From Arenibacter certesii DSM 19833 (GTDB taxonomy: Bacteria > Bacteroidota > Bacteroidia > Flavobacteriales > Flavobacteriaceae): a stretch of 51,822 nt of DNA. Shown one piece after another: positions 34,309 to 42,979 of this stretch. Location: NCBI RefSeq assembly GCF_000429545.1, contig NZ_AUCB01000036.1, forward strand, positions 1 to 51,822, given 5' to 3'. Both the position numbers and the translations under genes were made by a program. Positions within the stretch are counted from its first letter, which is position 1. The number at the start of each line of letters is the position of its first letter. The notes under the pieces are model-generated. The model was not told where the DNA came from. It saw only the letters and a list, made by a program, of their open reading frames with translations, and made no database searches.

Positions 34309-35421
34309 TTAGATTGTTATTTTGCTATTGCGTGCTGCTACTTTCCAACTCCCTGTTATGATTCCATCAACAGCAGTTAAAACCGCGTCATACTTTGCAA
34401 CGGTAGGGCAAATATGCTTTGGGATGGCATAAACGAGATCACCAATTCTAGGTTGGGATGCTCGCGGACATTTTACTACCAGGTGTTCTTCGCTTTGACT
34501 TGTTTGTTCGGCCTTGTCTACATTTAAAAAATCTACTCGTGGCAAGTTCATTTCGGGAGCCACCCATTTATGGCCTAAATCAAAACACACTTTACCTAAG
34601 TTGGGTTTACTGATCACCCTAGTCAAGAGTACCGCCGCTGGAAGGAACTCTAGGTCCTGATAGGAATTGCCGTAGCCAGAATCCCATAAGAGGGTGGTTC
34701 CTGGACTGGTTTCTACTCCTTTGCGGATAGCATGAAAAGGAAACGTGGGAGAGCCTCCGGCAATTATTGTTGGCACGGGAAGGCCTGCTTCCTCCACTGC
34801 CGATTTTAGTGACAAAACTGAGACAAAATCTCGGTCGCATTCGTTCTTTCTCGCTTCTGGGTCTTTGGCTCGGATATGGCCATCATACACATGCAATCCG
34901 CACGCAACTATCGTTGGTTCTTCATGTAAATAGGTATAGAGTTCTTGAGCAGATTTGTTAGGAAGTATTCCACTTCTGTCCATACCATTATTAATATCCA
35001 TCCATAGGGATATTTTTTGGTTCTTTTCCGAAGCCAATTTGGCGATTTCCTTGGCGTGGGTCAGATTATCGGTAAGGGTGGAAAAATTAGATTCTGGAAA
35101 GGTTGCTATCAAGGAGAAAAAGCGGGCCATGTTTGCTGCTACGGGTTGCATAGCTAAAAGGATGTCTTTGGCCCCGCATTGGCCTAAAAGTTCGGCCTCG
35201 GCTATGGTAGCACATTTAAATTTTTCAATGCCATGTTTTATTTGCAGTTGGATAATCTCTGCCATCTTGTGGGTTTTTATATGGGGCCTTAAATTCTGCG
35301 CCCCTCCCGCTATTTGGATCATAGTCTTAATATTCTCTTCTATCCGCTTGGGATAGACCACTAGAGCAGGGGTAAAAATATCCTTGGTGTTGGTAATGGT
35401 AAACCAATCATTATCTGTCAT
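34309..35421 (-). CDS. D-threonine aldolase / D-serine dehydratase-type PLP enzyme
   Basis: A 370-residue fold-type III PLP enzyme: alanine racemase-like barrel at the N-terminus and D-serine dehydratase-like domain at the C-terminus. The cofactor motif LRPHIKTHKM (44-53) holds the Schiff-base lysine (K49 or K52); the barrel continues with GLHVYDGHI and VIAGGSPTFP-like segments. H336 and C338 in PKHICPT match the metal site of this family. It would cleave D-threonine to glycine and acetaldehyde, or dehydrate D-serine; the sequence alone does not choose. Its neighbours, a GntP permease (the family of the D-serine carrier DsdX) and RidA, favour D-serine/D-threonine breakdown. Confidence 0.9.
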   Translation of the reverse strand: MTDNDWFTITNTKDIFTPALVVYPKRIEENIKTMIQIAGGAQNLRPHIKTHKMAEIIQLQIKHGIEKFKCATIAEAELLGQCGAKDILLAMQPVAANMARFFSLIATFPESNFSTLTDNLTHAKEIAKLASEKNQKISLWMDINNGMDRSGILPNKSAQELYTYLHEEPTIVACGLHVYDGHIRAKDPEARKNECDRDFVSVLSLKSAVEEAGLPVPTIIAGGSPTFPFHAIRKGVETSPGTTLLWDSGYGNSYQDLEFLPAAVLLTRVISKPNLGKVCFDLGHKWVAPEMNLPRVDFLNVDKAEQTSQSEEHLVVKCPRASQPRIGDLVYAIPKHICPTVAKYDAVLTAVDGIITGSWKVAARNSKITI

Positions 35422-35469
35422 TTGCTTTATTATTTAATATAAAATCAATAAGGGGATATTTCTTTTGTC

Positions 35470-35940
35470 TTAATGCAATTGGAACATTGCCTCCACTTCC
35501 ACAGCTATATTATCTGGGAGCATCATTCCTACAGCACTTCTAACCCCAATGCCGTGCTCCGTTCCAAAAAGGTCGGCCATTAGTTCGCTAAATCCATTAA
35601 TAACATAGGGGTGTCTCGTAAACTCCGGAGTGCAATTAACCATCCCTAAAACTTTTACTACTCGCTTTATGTTATCTAAACTACCATAATGGGTCTGAAT
35701 GGTAGATAACATAGTAAGTGCTACTTGTCGCGCAGCCATTTTGCCCTCTTCTTCGGTGAAAACGTCACCTACTCTGCCTGTTATAAGTGTACCATCCCTC
35801 TTTACTGGGCCTTGTCCCGAAACATATAAAAAGTTCTCTATAACTAAGAGGGGCCTATAGACTCCGGCCGGTGGCGGAGCAGGAGGAAAAATCAAACCCA
35901 ATTCCTTAATTCTTTGCGTGATATTATTTTTATTTTCCAT
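35470..35940 (-). CDS. RidA/YjgF family imine deaminase
   Basis: A 156-residue member of the RidA/YjgF/UK114 superfamily, trimeric and cytoplasmic. Seen: FLYVSGQGPVKRDGTLITGR (about 38-57), VKVLGMVNCTPEFTRHPYVI (about 93-112) and the ligand arginine region GIGVRSAVGMMLPDNIAVEV (132-151). RidA proteins hydrolyse the enamine/imine intermediates released when PLP enzymes dehydrate serine or threonine. It sits directly before the D-threonine aldolase/D-serine dehydratase-type gene and three bases after the permease gene, so its role in clearing products of that enzyme is a natural reading. Confidence 0.92.
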   Translation of the reverse strand: MENKNNITQRIKELGLIFPPAPPPAGVYRPLLVIENFLYVSGQGPVKRDGTLITGRVGDVFTEEEGKMAARQVALTMLSTIQTHYGSLDNIKRVVKVLGMVNCTPEFTRHPYVINGFSELMADLFGTEHGIGVRSAVGMMLPDNIAVEVEAMFQLH

Positions 35941-35943
35941 AAA

Positions 35944-37260
35944 TCATATAAATAAACTTAAGATCAAGACGCCAATTAAACCCATTATTCCTACAGTGGT
36001 TTCCATAACGGTCCAAGTACGTAAGGTGTCGTTTACGGATAGGTTAAAATATTCCTTGAATAACCAAAAGCCACTATCGTTTACGTGGGAAAGCATGAGG
36101 CTGCCCGATCCTATGGCCAATACCATTAATTCTGGACTCGTTCCCGTAGCCGATACAAGAGGCAGGACGATTCCTGCGGTGGTGAGTCCTGCAACGGTGG
36201 CAGAGCCTACACATACCCTGATGACCGTGGCTACCATCCACGCTAAAACGAGGGGAGATAAGGCAGAATCTTTTAAAATCTCAGCGATATATAGACTTAC
36301 CCCACTGTCTATAAGTACTTGCTTTAGGGCTCCGGCGCCCGCTATAATAAGTAGAATCATAGTAATACCGGAGATCCCGTTACTTACTGAATTCATAATT
36401 TCGGGCATTTTCTTTCCCCTCGCCAAGCCTAAAGTATAAATAGCTACTAATACCGAAATGAGCATGGCCACCGCTGGGTTCCCAATAAAATTGATGTAGG
36501 GCATTATGGGATTGTTCGCGGGCATTAATAGATCGGCTAAGGTGGCTAGCATAATCAGGATGATGGGTAGTAGTGCCGTGAAAATACTGATAGCAATCCC
36601 TGGCATTTCGGATTCTTTTAAAATGCGGGGGTTTACAAATTCTTTTAAGGGGGTGGCCTCAATATTTTTTATGGTTCGAGAGAATAGAGGTCCCGCAACA
36701 ATAATGGCAGGAATAGCGATGATTATCCCGTACAAGAGGGTTTTTCCAATGTCTGCATTAAAGGTAGTCGCTATGGCCGTAGGGGCTGGGTGTGGAGGTA
36801 GGTATCCGTGGGTTACGGATAATGCCGCAATCATAGGAAGCCCAACATATAATAATGGAAGCCGGGTAGAGGCCGCAATGGTGAAAATTAAGGGAATTAA
36901 TATTACAAATCCCACCGAGTAGAACATGGGTATGCCCACAATAAAACCGGTAAGTACTAATGCCCATTGTATGTTTTTAATTCCAAACTTCGCTATCAGA
37001 CGGGTGGTAATCTGTTGTGCGGCACCGCTATCTGCCACTAGTTTGCCTAGCATAGCGCCTAGGCCCAATATCATGATTAGAAAGCCAAGTGTGCTACCAA
37101 TTCCATCTTGTATGGATTTTACCAGCAATTCCAATTCCATTCCCTCTGCAATGCCAACTGCAAGAGAAACTATGATAAAGGCAATAAAAGCGTTGAGCTT
37201 AAATCTGGCTATTAGGATAAAAAGAAGTAGTATCCCAAGGACAACGATTAGTAATGGCAT
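35944..37260 (-). CDS. GntP-family permease
   Basis: A 438-residue inner membrane carrier with about 12 membrane helices, belonging to the gluconate:H+ symporter (GntP) family. Markers are GIPMFYSVGFVILIPL (about 109-124) and HGYLPPHPAPTAIATTF (152-168), as well as the closing LMLSHVNDSGFWLFKEYF. The family includes gluconate carriers and DsdX for D-serine; no gluconate kinase or Entner-Doudoroff gene is near, while D-amino-acid enzymes follow. I therefore infer D-serine/D-threonine or a similar substrate. It is the first gene of the leftward cluster; an inverted repeat at 37282-37297 lies in its leader. Confidence 0.9.
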   Translation of the reverse strand: MPLLIVVLGILLLFILIARFKLNAFIAFIIVSLAVGIAEGMELELLVKSIQDGIGSTLGFLIMILGLGAMLGKLVADSGAAQQITTRLIAKFGIKNIQWALVLTGFIVGIPMFYSVGFVILIPLIFTIAASTRLPLLYVGLPMIAALSVTHGYLPPHPAPTAIATTFNADIGKTLLYGIIIAIPAIIVAGPLFSRTIKNIEATPLKEFVNPRILKESEMPGIAISIFTALLPIILIMLATLADLLMPANNPIMPYINFIGNPAVAMLISVLVAIYTLGLARGKKMPEIMNSVSNGISGITMILLIIAGAGALKQVLIDSGVSLYIAEILKDSALSPLVLAWMVATVIRVCVGSATVAGLTTAGIVLPLVSATGTSPELMVLAIGSGSLMLSHVNDSGFWLFKEYFNLSVNDTLRTWTVMETTVGIMGLIGVLILSLFI

Positions 37261-37281
37261 AAGGTTGGTTTATTGGTAGAC

Positions 37282-37304
37282 AATGGTTTTAACCATTAAA
37301 TATA
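37282..37304 (-). promoter_or_regulatory. Putative operator and -7 element before the GntP cluster
   Basis: A perfect 7+2+7 inverted repeat AATGGTT-TT-AACCATT (37282-37297) begins 22 bases upstream of the permease ATG. Directly upstream in the - direction, overlapping by one base, is TATATTTA (37297-37304), one base from the TAnnTTTG consensus. The TGGT...ACCA core resembles GntR-family operators, and its position over the expected transcription start suggests repression. No regulator gene is adjacent. Confidence 0.5.
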
Positions 37305-37536
37305 CAGTTTAATTTGTTTAAAAACACTTCACTTTTAGGAAGTTCTGATATAAAATCTATGAGAAAGCCATAGAGATAATTATTTTATATTTTAGAAGTT
37401 AAGCCAAGAATTGTATAGGTGAATTGATGCGAAATGGGAATTAATGGATATATGTTTTTATCTTGACAGATAATAATCGGAACCAAAGTTATTGAAGTTG
37501 TTACGAATTCAATTAACAACATAGAACTCCATATTC

Positions 37537-37848
37537 ATGAACGAAGTAAATCCAAATAGCGACCAAAATCCCCAAGGACAAACCATCATTGTAAATCAAA
37601 GATCAAAGACTAACGGGATTGGAACAGCTGGCTTTATACTCTCTATTATTGCTCTTGTCGCTGGTTGTTTGCCAATTATAGGATGGACTGTTTGGTTTCT
37701 AGGCTTATTATTTTCTTTTATAGGAATATTTAGCCGACCAAGAGGACTTGCTATTGCGGGATTGGTTATTTCTTTAATAGGGTTTGTTCTTTTCTTATTC
37801 GTGTTTTCAACCTTGGCAATATTTGGAATTCTTTCAGAAGGATTTTAG
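37537..37848 (+). CDS. DUF4190-type small membrane protein
   Basis: A 103-residue protein with a polar Asn/Gln-rich N-terminus (MNEVNPNSDQNPQGQ) and a membrane part of two to three helices (about 31-53, 55-66 and 71-98) with the DUF4190 pattern GTAGFILSIIALVAGCLP and RGLAIAGLVISLIGFVLFLF. Function is unknown; these proteins are often found as small envelope components. It is a single gene with long spacers on both sides. Confidence 0.85.
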   Translation: MNEVNPNSDQNPQGQTIIVNQRSKTNGIGTAGFILSIIALVAGCLPIIGWTVWFLGLLFSFIGIFSRPRGLAIAGLVISLIGFVLFLFVFSTLAIFGILSEGF

Positions 37849-38391
37849 GAGTCAGTTGCCTTATAACAAGCTGATTATTTATAGGGCGGAGAATAGAGAT
37901 AACAAATAGACACCCCCCAGGACACAACTCGCAGGCCACGTTAAAGAAGCGGACCGGCAATCGTTGGAGCGTGTTAATCTTGAATAAATTTCCGTAAGGA
38001 ATGGGGTGCTTGCCACAATCTATCTTCTCTTTTGTACTAACTAGATTTATCGCAGTCTGGTTATCTAGTTTATGTTGCAGAAGAAATAGGGCGATAATAC
38101 TTGAAATCAGCTGTTTTAAGAAAAGAGTTTGGGTTAACTTTTTCGGGAGAACTAATTATGACTAATTTCAGGCTGTTAAGCTTAAGTCTAAAATAGCAAG
38201 GTTTTGTTGGGGTTAATCGCTTGGTTATCATTGTATTATTTCGTAGCTTTAAAAGAAGTACCCTTAGAAATAGAAAGTTAACTGCTTTCCCTTTTTACCA
38301 TCCTCCCCGATGATTTGGTGCGTCTTGTATATGGTCATGCTTCTTCATCTTTCAGAAATAACATTAATAGATTTCAACTAAAAGATACGTC
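37849..38391. other. 543-base spacer, mostly empty, with a possible decayed ORF
   Basis: No intact gene of usual size is seen. On the + strand, about 38190-38400, one frame reads KVLLGLIAWLSLYYFVALKE, then a TAA, then LLSLFTILPDDLVRLVYGHA and a further 25 codons into the slipin start region. This could be a broken membrane-protein gene or chance. The rest is AT-rich without clear motifs. Confidence 0.35.
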
Positions 38392-39135
38392 ATGGCACCA
38401 TCCTTAATTTTTATCGTTTTTATCATTTTGTTTTTCCTGTCTGGAATCAAAATTATTTATGAATATAAACGCGCTTTAAAGTTTAGGTTTGGGAAATATA
38501 TAAAAACCTTAAAACCTGGTTTAAGGTGGATTATCCCAGTAATAGAAACCATTCAAGTGGTAGATATACGTGTAATTACCATCAACATTGATTCACAGGA
38601 AGTAATGACGGAAGATAATGTGCCTTGTAGTATAGATGGTGTGGTTTTTTTTAGGATAAGCAATCCTGAAAAAGCAGTATTAGAAGTAGAGGAATACCGG
38701 TTTGCCATTACTCAATTGTCGCAGGCGGCTTTACGTGATGTTTGCGGGAAAGTAGAATTGGATACCATCTTATCCAAACGTGAAGAGATGGGGAAAAATA
38801 TAAAGGCCATTGTAGAGCTAGAAACCATGGAATGGGGCATAGAGATTAGGGATGTTAAGATTAAAGATATTCAATTGCCAGAAAATATGAAACGTATGAT
38901 GGCCAATCAGGCCGAAGCGGAACGTTCTAGAAGAGCTAGGATTATCCTTGCGTTAGCCGAAGAGCAGGCGGCCGGAAAATTGTTGGAAGCTGGGAAGCTA
39001 ATAGATTAATCCCCATCAGCTATAAAACTACGACTATATCAGACCCTCTCCCATATTGCTGCAGAGAAGAATTCAACTATTCTCTTTCCATTCCCGGAGG
39101 AAGTTTTACCAAGAAGTTCAAAAACAAAAGTATAA
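38392..39135 (+). pseudogene. Slipin/stomatin-family protein interrupted by an in-frame stop
   Basis: The open part (38392-39009) encodes 205 residues: an N-terminal membrane helix (about 3-22), then the SPFH/band-7 domain (YEYKRALKFRFGKYIKTLKP to IKDIQLPENMKRMM). It ends LLEAGKLID with TAA at 39007-39009, earlier than usual for slipins. In the same frame the next 41 codons read SPSAIKLRLYQTLSHIAAEK and then NSTILFPFPEEV, which is the conserved C-terminal tail of slipins, before a second TAA at 39133-39135. A single change such as CAA to TAA explains this. The truncated protein keeps the membrane anchor and SPFH core and might still oligomerise. The family scaffolds membrane domains; a partner NfeD gene is not nearby. 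Confidence 0.8.
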
Positions 39136-39472
39136 AACTGGATCCATTTGTAGCTATTATAAGTCCTATGCTAAATATAGTTTATAAAATAATTATCCTT
39201 ATTTAAGGAATTTTATTTATTCAAGATTTTATAATACTCCTACTCCCTTCCCTGCATTCCATTAAATTGAATGTGAGGACTTATTTAAATTTTATGCACA
39301 TTCCCTTAGTATGTAAGGGTCTATAAAAGTCGTGATTAATCTTCATGGTTACGCTATGAGTCGGCTGTTGCGTTAGAGATGTACTCTTTTTGATATATAT
39401 GTTATCAACTGATAATTATCATGTTAAGAGTGCTGTTTAATTGCGAAATTGATAGTATAAAATTGTAAGGTC
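39136..39472. other. AT-rich spacer before tonB
   Basis: A 337-base spacer after the slipin remnant. There is no gene. A 6-base inverted repeat CCCTTA-GTATG-TAAGGG lies at 39303-39319, too weak for a firm call. Confidence 0.5.
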
Positions 39473-40198
39473 ATGGAACTCAAAAAGAACCCCAAGGCAG
39501 ATTTGAACAAAAAAAGCGGACTATTTTTTGTTATCGGACTTGTATTGGTTCTTATTTTAGTTTGGAGAGCCTTAGAATTGCGCAGCTATCCAAAGGATGA
39601 TTTGCCAGTTCAAATAGTTACGGTGGTGGATAATTTAGAGGAGATAGTACCAAGTACCGAAACGCTTAAGTTACCACCACCCCCTGCACCTCCTGCCGCT
39701 CCCGAAATTATTGAAATTGTAGAAAATGTAGCCGAGATAGAAGAAACCGTTATCCAAAGTACCGAAATTAATCAAGAAACGGTGGTAGAAGAAGCACCTT
39801 TAAAAGTAGAGGATGTAGTAGTGGTAGAAGAAGAGGAGGAAGATGTGGAAGTGCCATTTGCAGTTATCGAAAATGTACCCGTATTCCCCGGATGTACAGG
39901 CAGAAATAATGATGTCCTAAAAGCATGTTTTCAAAAGAAAATTCAAGAACACATACAAAAGCACTTTACCTATCCGGATGTTGCGGTGGAATTAGGTATA
40001 GAAGGTAGGGTGTATGTGCAATTTATTATTGATAATACAGGAGATATAATTCAGATAAAAACTAGGGGCCCCGATAAATTGCTAGAGATAGAAGCCAATA
40101 GGATTATTGCTGCCCTACCACAAATGAGGCCTGGTAAACAACGGGGAAGGTCCGTTAAGGTATCGTATATTATCCCTATAACTTTTAGGCTGCAATAA
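39473..40198 (+). CDS. tonB: Energy transducer TonB
   Basis: A 241-residue inner-membrane-anchored protein that couples the proton gradient to outer membrane receptors. One membrane helix (about 16-35, LFFVIGLVLVLILVW) is followed by a proline/alanine stretch (KLPPPPAPPAAPEI) and a long Glu/Val-rich periplasmic spacer. The C-terminal TonB domain (about 140-241) shows VPVFPGCTGR, EGRVYVQFIIDNTGDIIQIK and RSVKVSYIIPITFRLQ. The cysteine in FPGC and one in LKACFQKK are common in Bacteroidetes TonBs. No exbB/exbD is adjacent. It could serve the receptor at 16738-19560 or others elsewhere. Confidence 0.93.
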   Translation: MELKKNPKADLNKKSGLFFVIGLVLVLILVWRALELRSYPKDDLPVQIVTVVDNLEEIVPSTETLKLPPPPAPPAAPEIIEIVENVAEIEETVIQSTEINQETVVEEAPLKVEDVVVVEEEEEDVEVPFAVIENVPVFPGCTGRNNDVLKACFQKKIQEHIQKHFTYPDVAVELGIEGRVYVQFIIDNTGDIIQIKTRGPDKLLEIEANRIIAALPQMRPGKQRGRSVKVSYIIPITFRLQ

Positions 40199-40278
40199 AA
40201 AATTTAACTTATTTGCTATATACCAAGGTAAAGGGGGTGGAAATGATTTATTATTTTCTACTAGCTAATAACCCATAA

Positions 40279-40455
40279 TTAGGAGGCTAAAAACAATAGC
40301 GAAAATATAATTGCTATAAAAATAAAGATCAATATAGCCGTGATGATGGAGGTTATAATTTTTATTCGTTTTATTTTCTGTAAAGAATAATCAATTTTTG
40401 TTTTCGTCTCATTTACTGTCATCTTTAAATCCTCCTCTTCCTGTCTTAGCTTCAT
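40279..40455 (-). CDS. Small single-pass membrane protein (58 residues)
   Basis: A short frame on the strand opposite its neighbours reads MKLRQEEEDLKMTVNETKTK, then a short basic stretch (QKIKRIKI) and a strongly hydrophobic C-terminal helix (about 31-57, ending FSLLFLAS). The pattern of charged helix, basic stop and one membrane span is what a small tail-anchored protein looks like, and is unlikely for random AT-rich DNA to this degree. There is no known family. M1 at 40455 is one choice; M12 (in LKMTV) is another. It occupies most of the 409-base spacer between tonB and the GAF gene. Expression is unproven. Confidence 0.45.
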   Translation of the reverse strand: MKLRQEEEDLKMTVNETKTKIDYSLQKIKRIKIITSIITAILIFIFIAIIFSLLFLAS

Positions 40456-40607
40456 AACTTTGTAGTATTGGACCTTAGTAAAAATAGAAAAGTGCTTAAT
40501 GAAAGTTTGTTGTAACCCGTAAAAACCTTAACTCTTTTCCGAATAGGCTTATCTTTTTGTAATTTTATACCCTGATATAAGACTAAGTCTTTGATAAATG
40601 TGGATTC

Positions 40608-42968
40608 ATGGAAAAGGTGTTGCCCTTACAACATATCATCAGCTTTAATAAGTTGTTGCAGCAGTATGAGGATTTAGCCGAAGGCTCAAATGAACATTTG
40701 GCCAAAAGAGCTAGATATATTCTAGATATGCAAGCGCCTTTTCCGGAACTTAAGGAAGGGTTTTCAGATGTTTCTCTCTTGGAGAAGCATAAAGGGATAA
40801 TAGACTTGTTGTTGCAAGATTCCTTTTCTCCCTTATTGTCCGATAACGAGATTAAGACGGCATCCCTGCCTTATAGCGATATAATATTTAATGCCAGTAA
40901 CCGGTTTAAACGTATTTTGAAGGCTGCGGGTCCAGATTATAAACCAAAGATAACTAATCTAGAACAAGGGGTAGACTATATTATGGCCTGTGTCGTTATC
41001 CTTAATTATTATTACGGCTATAAACTCGATTTTAAACGTCTTTTTTTCTATAATATTCCCGATGCCGAAGGGGTGATGCGTCATTATCGGATTTTGTATA
41101 ATGCTGATTTTATGGAGATTATTCCCATTGGAACACCCTTGGAAATTACCCAGGATGATGTTGATGAATTATTGGTAAATATTGACGACTTAGAACTTTG
41201 GAAGCAAAAAATTCCCCCCAATAGCTTTATAAGCAAGGGCTTTGTAATTTCAAATATGTTTGATGTTACTGCCGAGCATGTGATTTCTGAAATTAAATCT
41301 AATTTAATTGTAACAGACTATAATAAGGAAAATAATTTCTTGAAAGAGGTGGAAGAATCCTTTAAATCGCTCTTTGGACTTTCTGGATTGCGGTTAGGTT
41401 TTGTAAAGTACAATCCAAAGCTACAGCAATTTGAAAGCGACTTTTTAGATGGAATAGAAAGTTATCTTTTAAAGAAGAGTAGCCCAGAGAAATGTAACAC
41501 ATCTTTATGCTTAGAGGCCTATGATAAACTAATGGAGCAGAATAGTTTATTCATTATTTCAGACGTAAATAAGGAATACATCAGGACTGAAGGAAAGGCG
41601 CCATTTAAAAATTTATACGATCAGAATATTAAAAGTGCCCTATTCGCCCCCATTGCCAAAAAAGGCAAGCTAATTGGAGTATTGGAGTTGGTTTCTGATA
41701 ATGCAAATGACCTTAATAGTGTTAATGGCCAAAAATTGGAGGATATCATGCCCTATATTGTGTCCGCTGCATTGCGCTCTATAGAGGAGGAAGAAAATTT
41801 AATAGACGCGGTAATCCAGAACGAATGTACTTCGGTGCATCCATCGGTTTCCTGGAAATTTCAGGAAGAGGCCAAACGCTTTATAAAAGAGAAATACTTG
41901 GGCAACGAGCCCTCCTTTAAGGAAATTGTTTTTAATGATGTGTACCCACTATACGGGCAAATAGATATTAGGAATTCTTCCCAAATACGGAATGAAGCAA
42001 TACAACGTGATCTAACAATACAATTGTCTGAAATTAACAGTGTGTTATCCGAAGCGTTGGAAAGTCATAGTCTTCCTATTTATGAGGAACTTATTTTTAG
42101 GGTGAACAACTATTTGGCCGATATAAAAGATTCGCTCCAAAGTACAAGTGAACAGGATATCTTTGATTTTGTAACCAAAAATATAAATCCGGTATTTGAG
42201 TACTTGTCTAAGTCCGATGATACATTAAAGAAACGCATAACGTTATATAAATCCCATATTGATTTGGGCACAGGGACTTATTATGATCATCGTCGTAATT
42301 ATGATGAGAGTGTTACCTTCATTAATAAAAAATTGGCTGGAGTGTTAGATAAAAGTCAGGAACAGGCCCAAAAAATGTTTCCTCATTATTTTGAGCGTTA
42401 CAAAACCGATGGCATAGAACACAATATGTATATTGGAAATGCTATATCCGCAGAGAGGAATTTTGATCCCATATACTTAAGTAATTTGCGATTATGGCAG
42501 TTGCAAATGATGTGTGAGTTGGAGAACGCCCATTATAGATGTAAGCCAGAATTGAAGGTTAAATTGGATGTGGCTTCGTTGATACTGGTGTATAACACCT
42601 CACTGTCCATTAGGTTTAGAATGGATGAAAAACGGTTTGATGTGGATGGCACCTATAATGCCCGTTATGAAATTATAAAAAAACGTATAGATAAATCATT
42701 CATAAAGGGTACACAGGAAAGATTAACTCAATCTGGGAAACTGGTAATCGTATATGCTCAAAAGCGAGATGAACTGGAATATCTTAGGTATATAAACTTT
42801 TTACGCTCAAAAGGGTATTTTGATTCCAATATTGAAATTGTGGAGCTAGAAGGATTGCAAGGTGTATCAGGGTTAAAGGCTATCCGTGCCGGGATTTTAT
42901 ACCGACCAGTGAAGAAAAGTAATAAAACTTATTCCTATCAAGACCTGCTAAATGAGATAAAAGCATAA
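40608..42968 (+). CDS. GAF-domain protein of unknown function
   Basis: A 786-residue soluble protein. An N-terminal helical region (1-235) precedes a GAF-like domain (about 240-400) with SALFAPIAKKGKLIGVLELV and the following DIMPYIVSAALRSIE. The last ~390 residues are helical and end in a segment VIVYAQKRDELEYLRYINFL. There is no histidine kinase, cyclase or DNA-binding domain, so the output is unclear. GAF domains bind cyclic nucleotides, haem or other small ligands. It is convergent with, and 11 bases from, the HD/Pycsar-effector-like gene. Conserved-looking multi-domain proteins of this kind occur in flavobacteria, but I cannot name a family. Confidence 0.85.
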   Translation: MEKVLPLQHIISFNKLLQQYEDLAEGSNEHLAKRARYILDMQAPFPELKEGFSDVSLLEKHKGIIDLLLQDSFSPLLSDNEIKTASLPYSDIIFNASNRFKRILKAAGPDYKPKITNLEQGVDYIMACVVILNYYYGYKLDFKRLFFYNIPDAEGVMRHYRILYNADFMEIIPIGTPLEITQDDVDELLVNIDDLELWKQKIPPNSFISKGFVISNMFDVTAEHVISEIKSNLIVTDYNKENNFLKEVEESFKSLFGLSGLRLGFVKYNPKLQQFESDFLDGIESYLLKKSSPEKCNTSLCLEAYDKLMEQNSLFIISDVNKEYIRTEGKAPFKNLYDQNIKSALFAPIAKKGKLIGVLELVSDNANDLNSVNGQKLEDIMPYIVSAALRSIEEEENLIDAVIQNECTSVHPSVSWKFQEEAKRFIKEKYLGNEPSFKEIVFNDVYPLYGQIDIRNSSQIRNEAIQRDLTIQLSEINSVLSEALESHSLPIYEELIFRVNNYLADIKDSLQSTSEQDIFDFVTKNINPVFEYLSKSDDTLKKRITLYKSHIDLGTGTYYDHRRNYDESVTFINKKLAGVLDKSQEQAQKMFPHYFERYKTDGIEHNMYIGNAISAERNFDPIYLSNLRLWQLQMMCELENAHYRCKPELKVKLDVASLILVYNTSLSIRFRMDEKRFDVDGTYNARYEIIKKRIDKSFIKGTQERLTQSGKLVIVYAQKRDELEYLRYINFLRSKGYFDSNIEIVELEGLQGVSGLKAIRAGILYRPVKKSNKTYSYQDLLNEIKA

Positions 42969-42979
42969 GCTAATTCTTA

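Noticed and set aside
35918..37279. Long + frames (e.g. 35918-36439, 36506-36922, 36926-37279)
   Set aside because: They are antisense to the GntP permease, which has clear family motifs. Hydrophobic codons on one strand commonly leave the antisense frame open.
39303..39319. CCCTTA-GTATG-TAAGGG as a terminator or operator
   Set aside because: A six-base stem without a T-run and far from any gene end is within chance for AT-rich spacer DNA.
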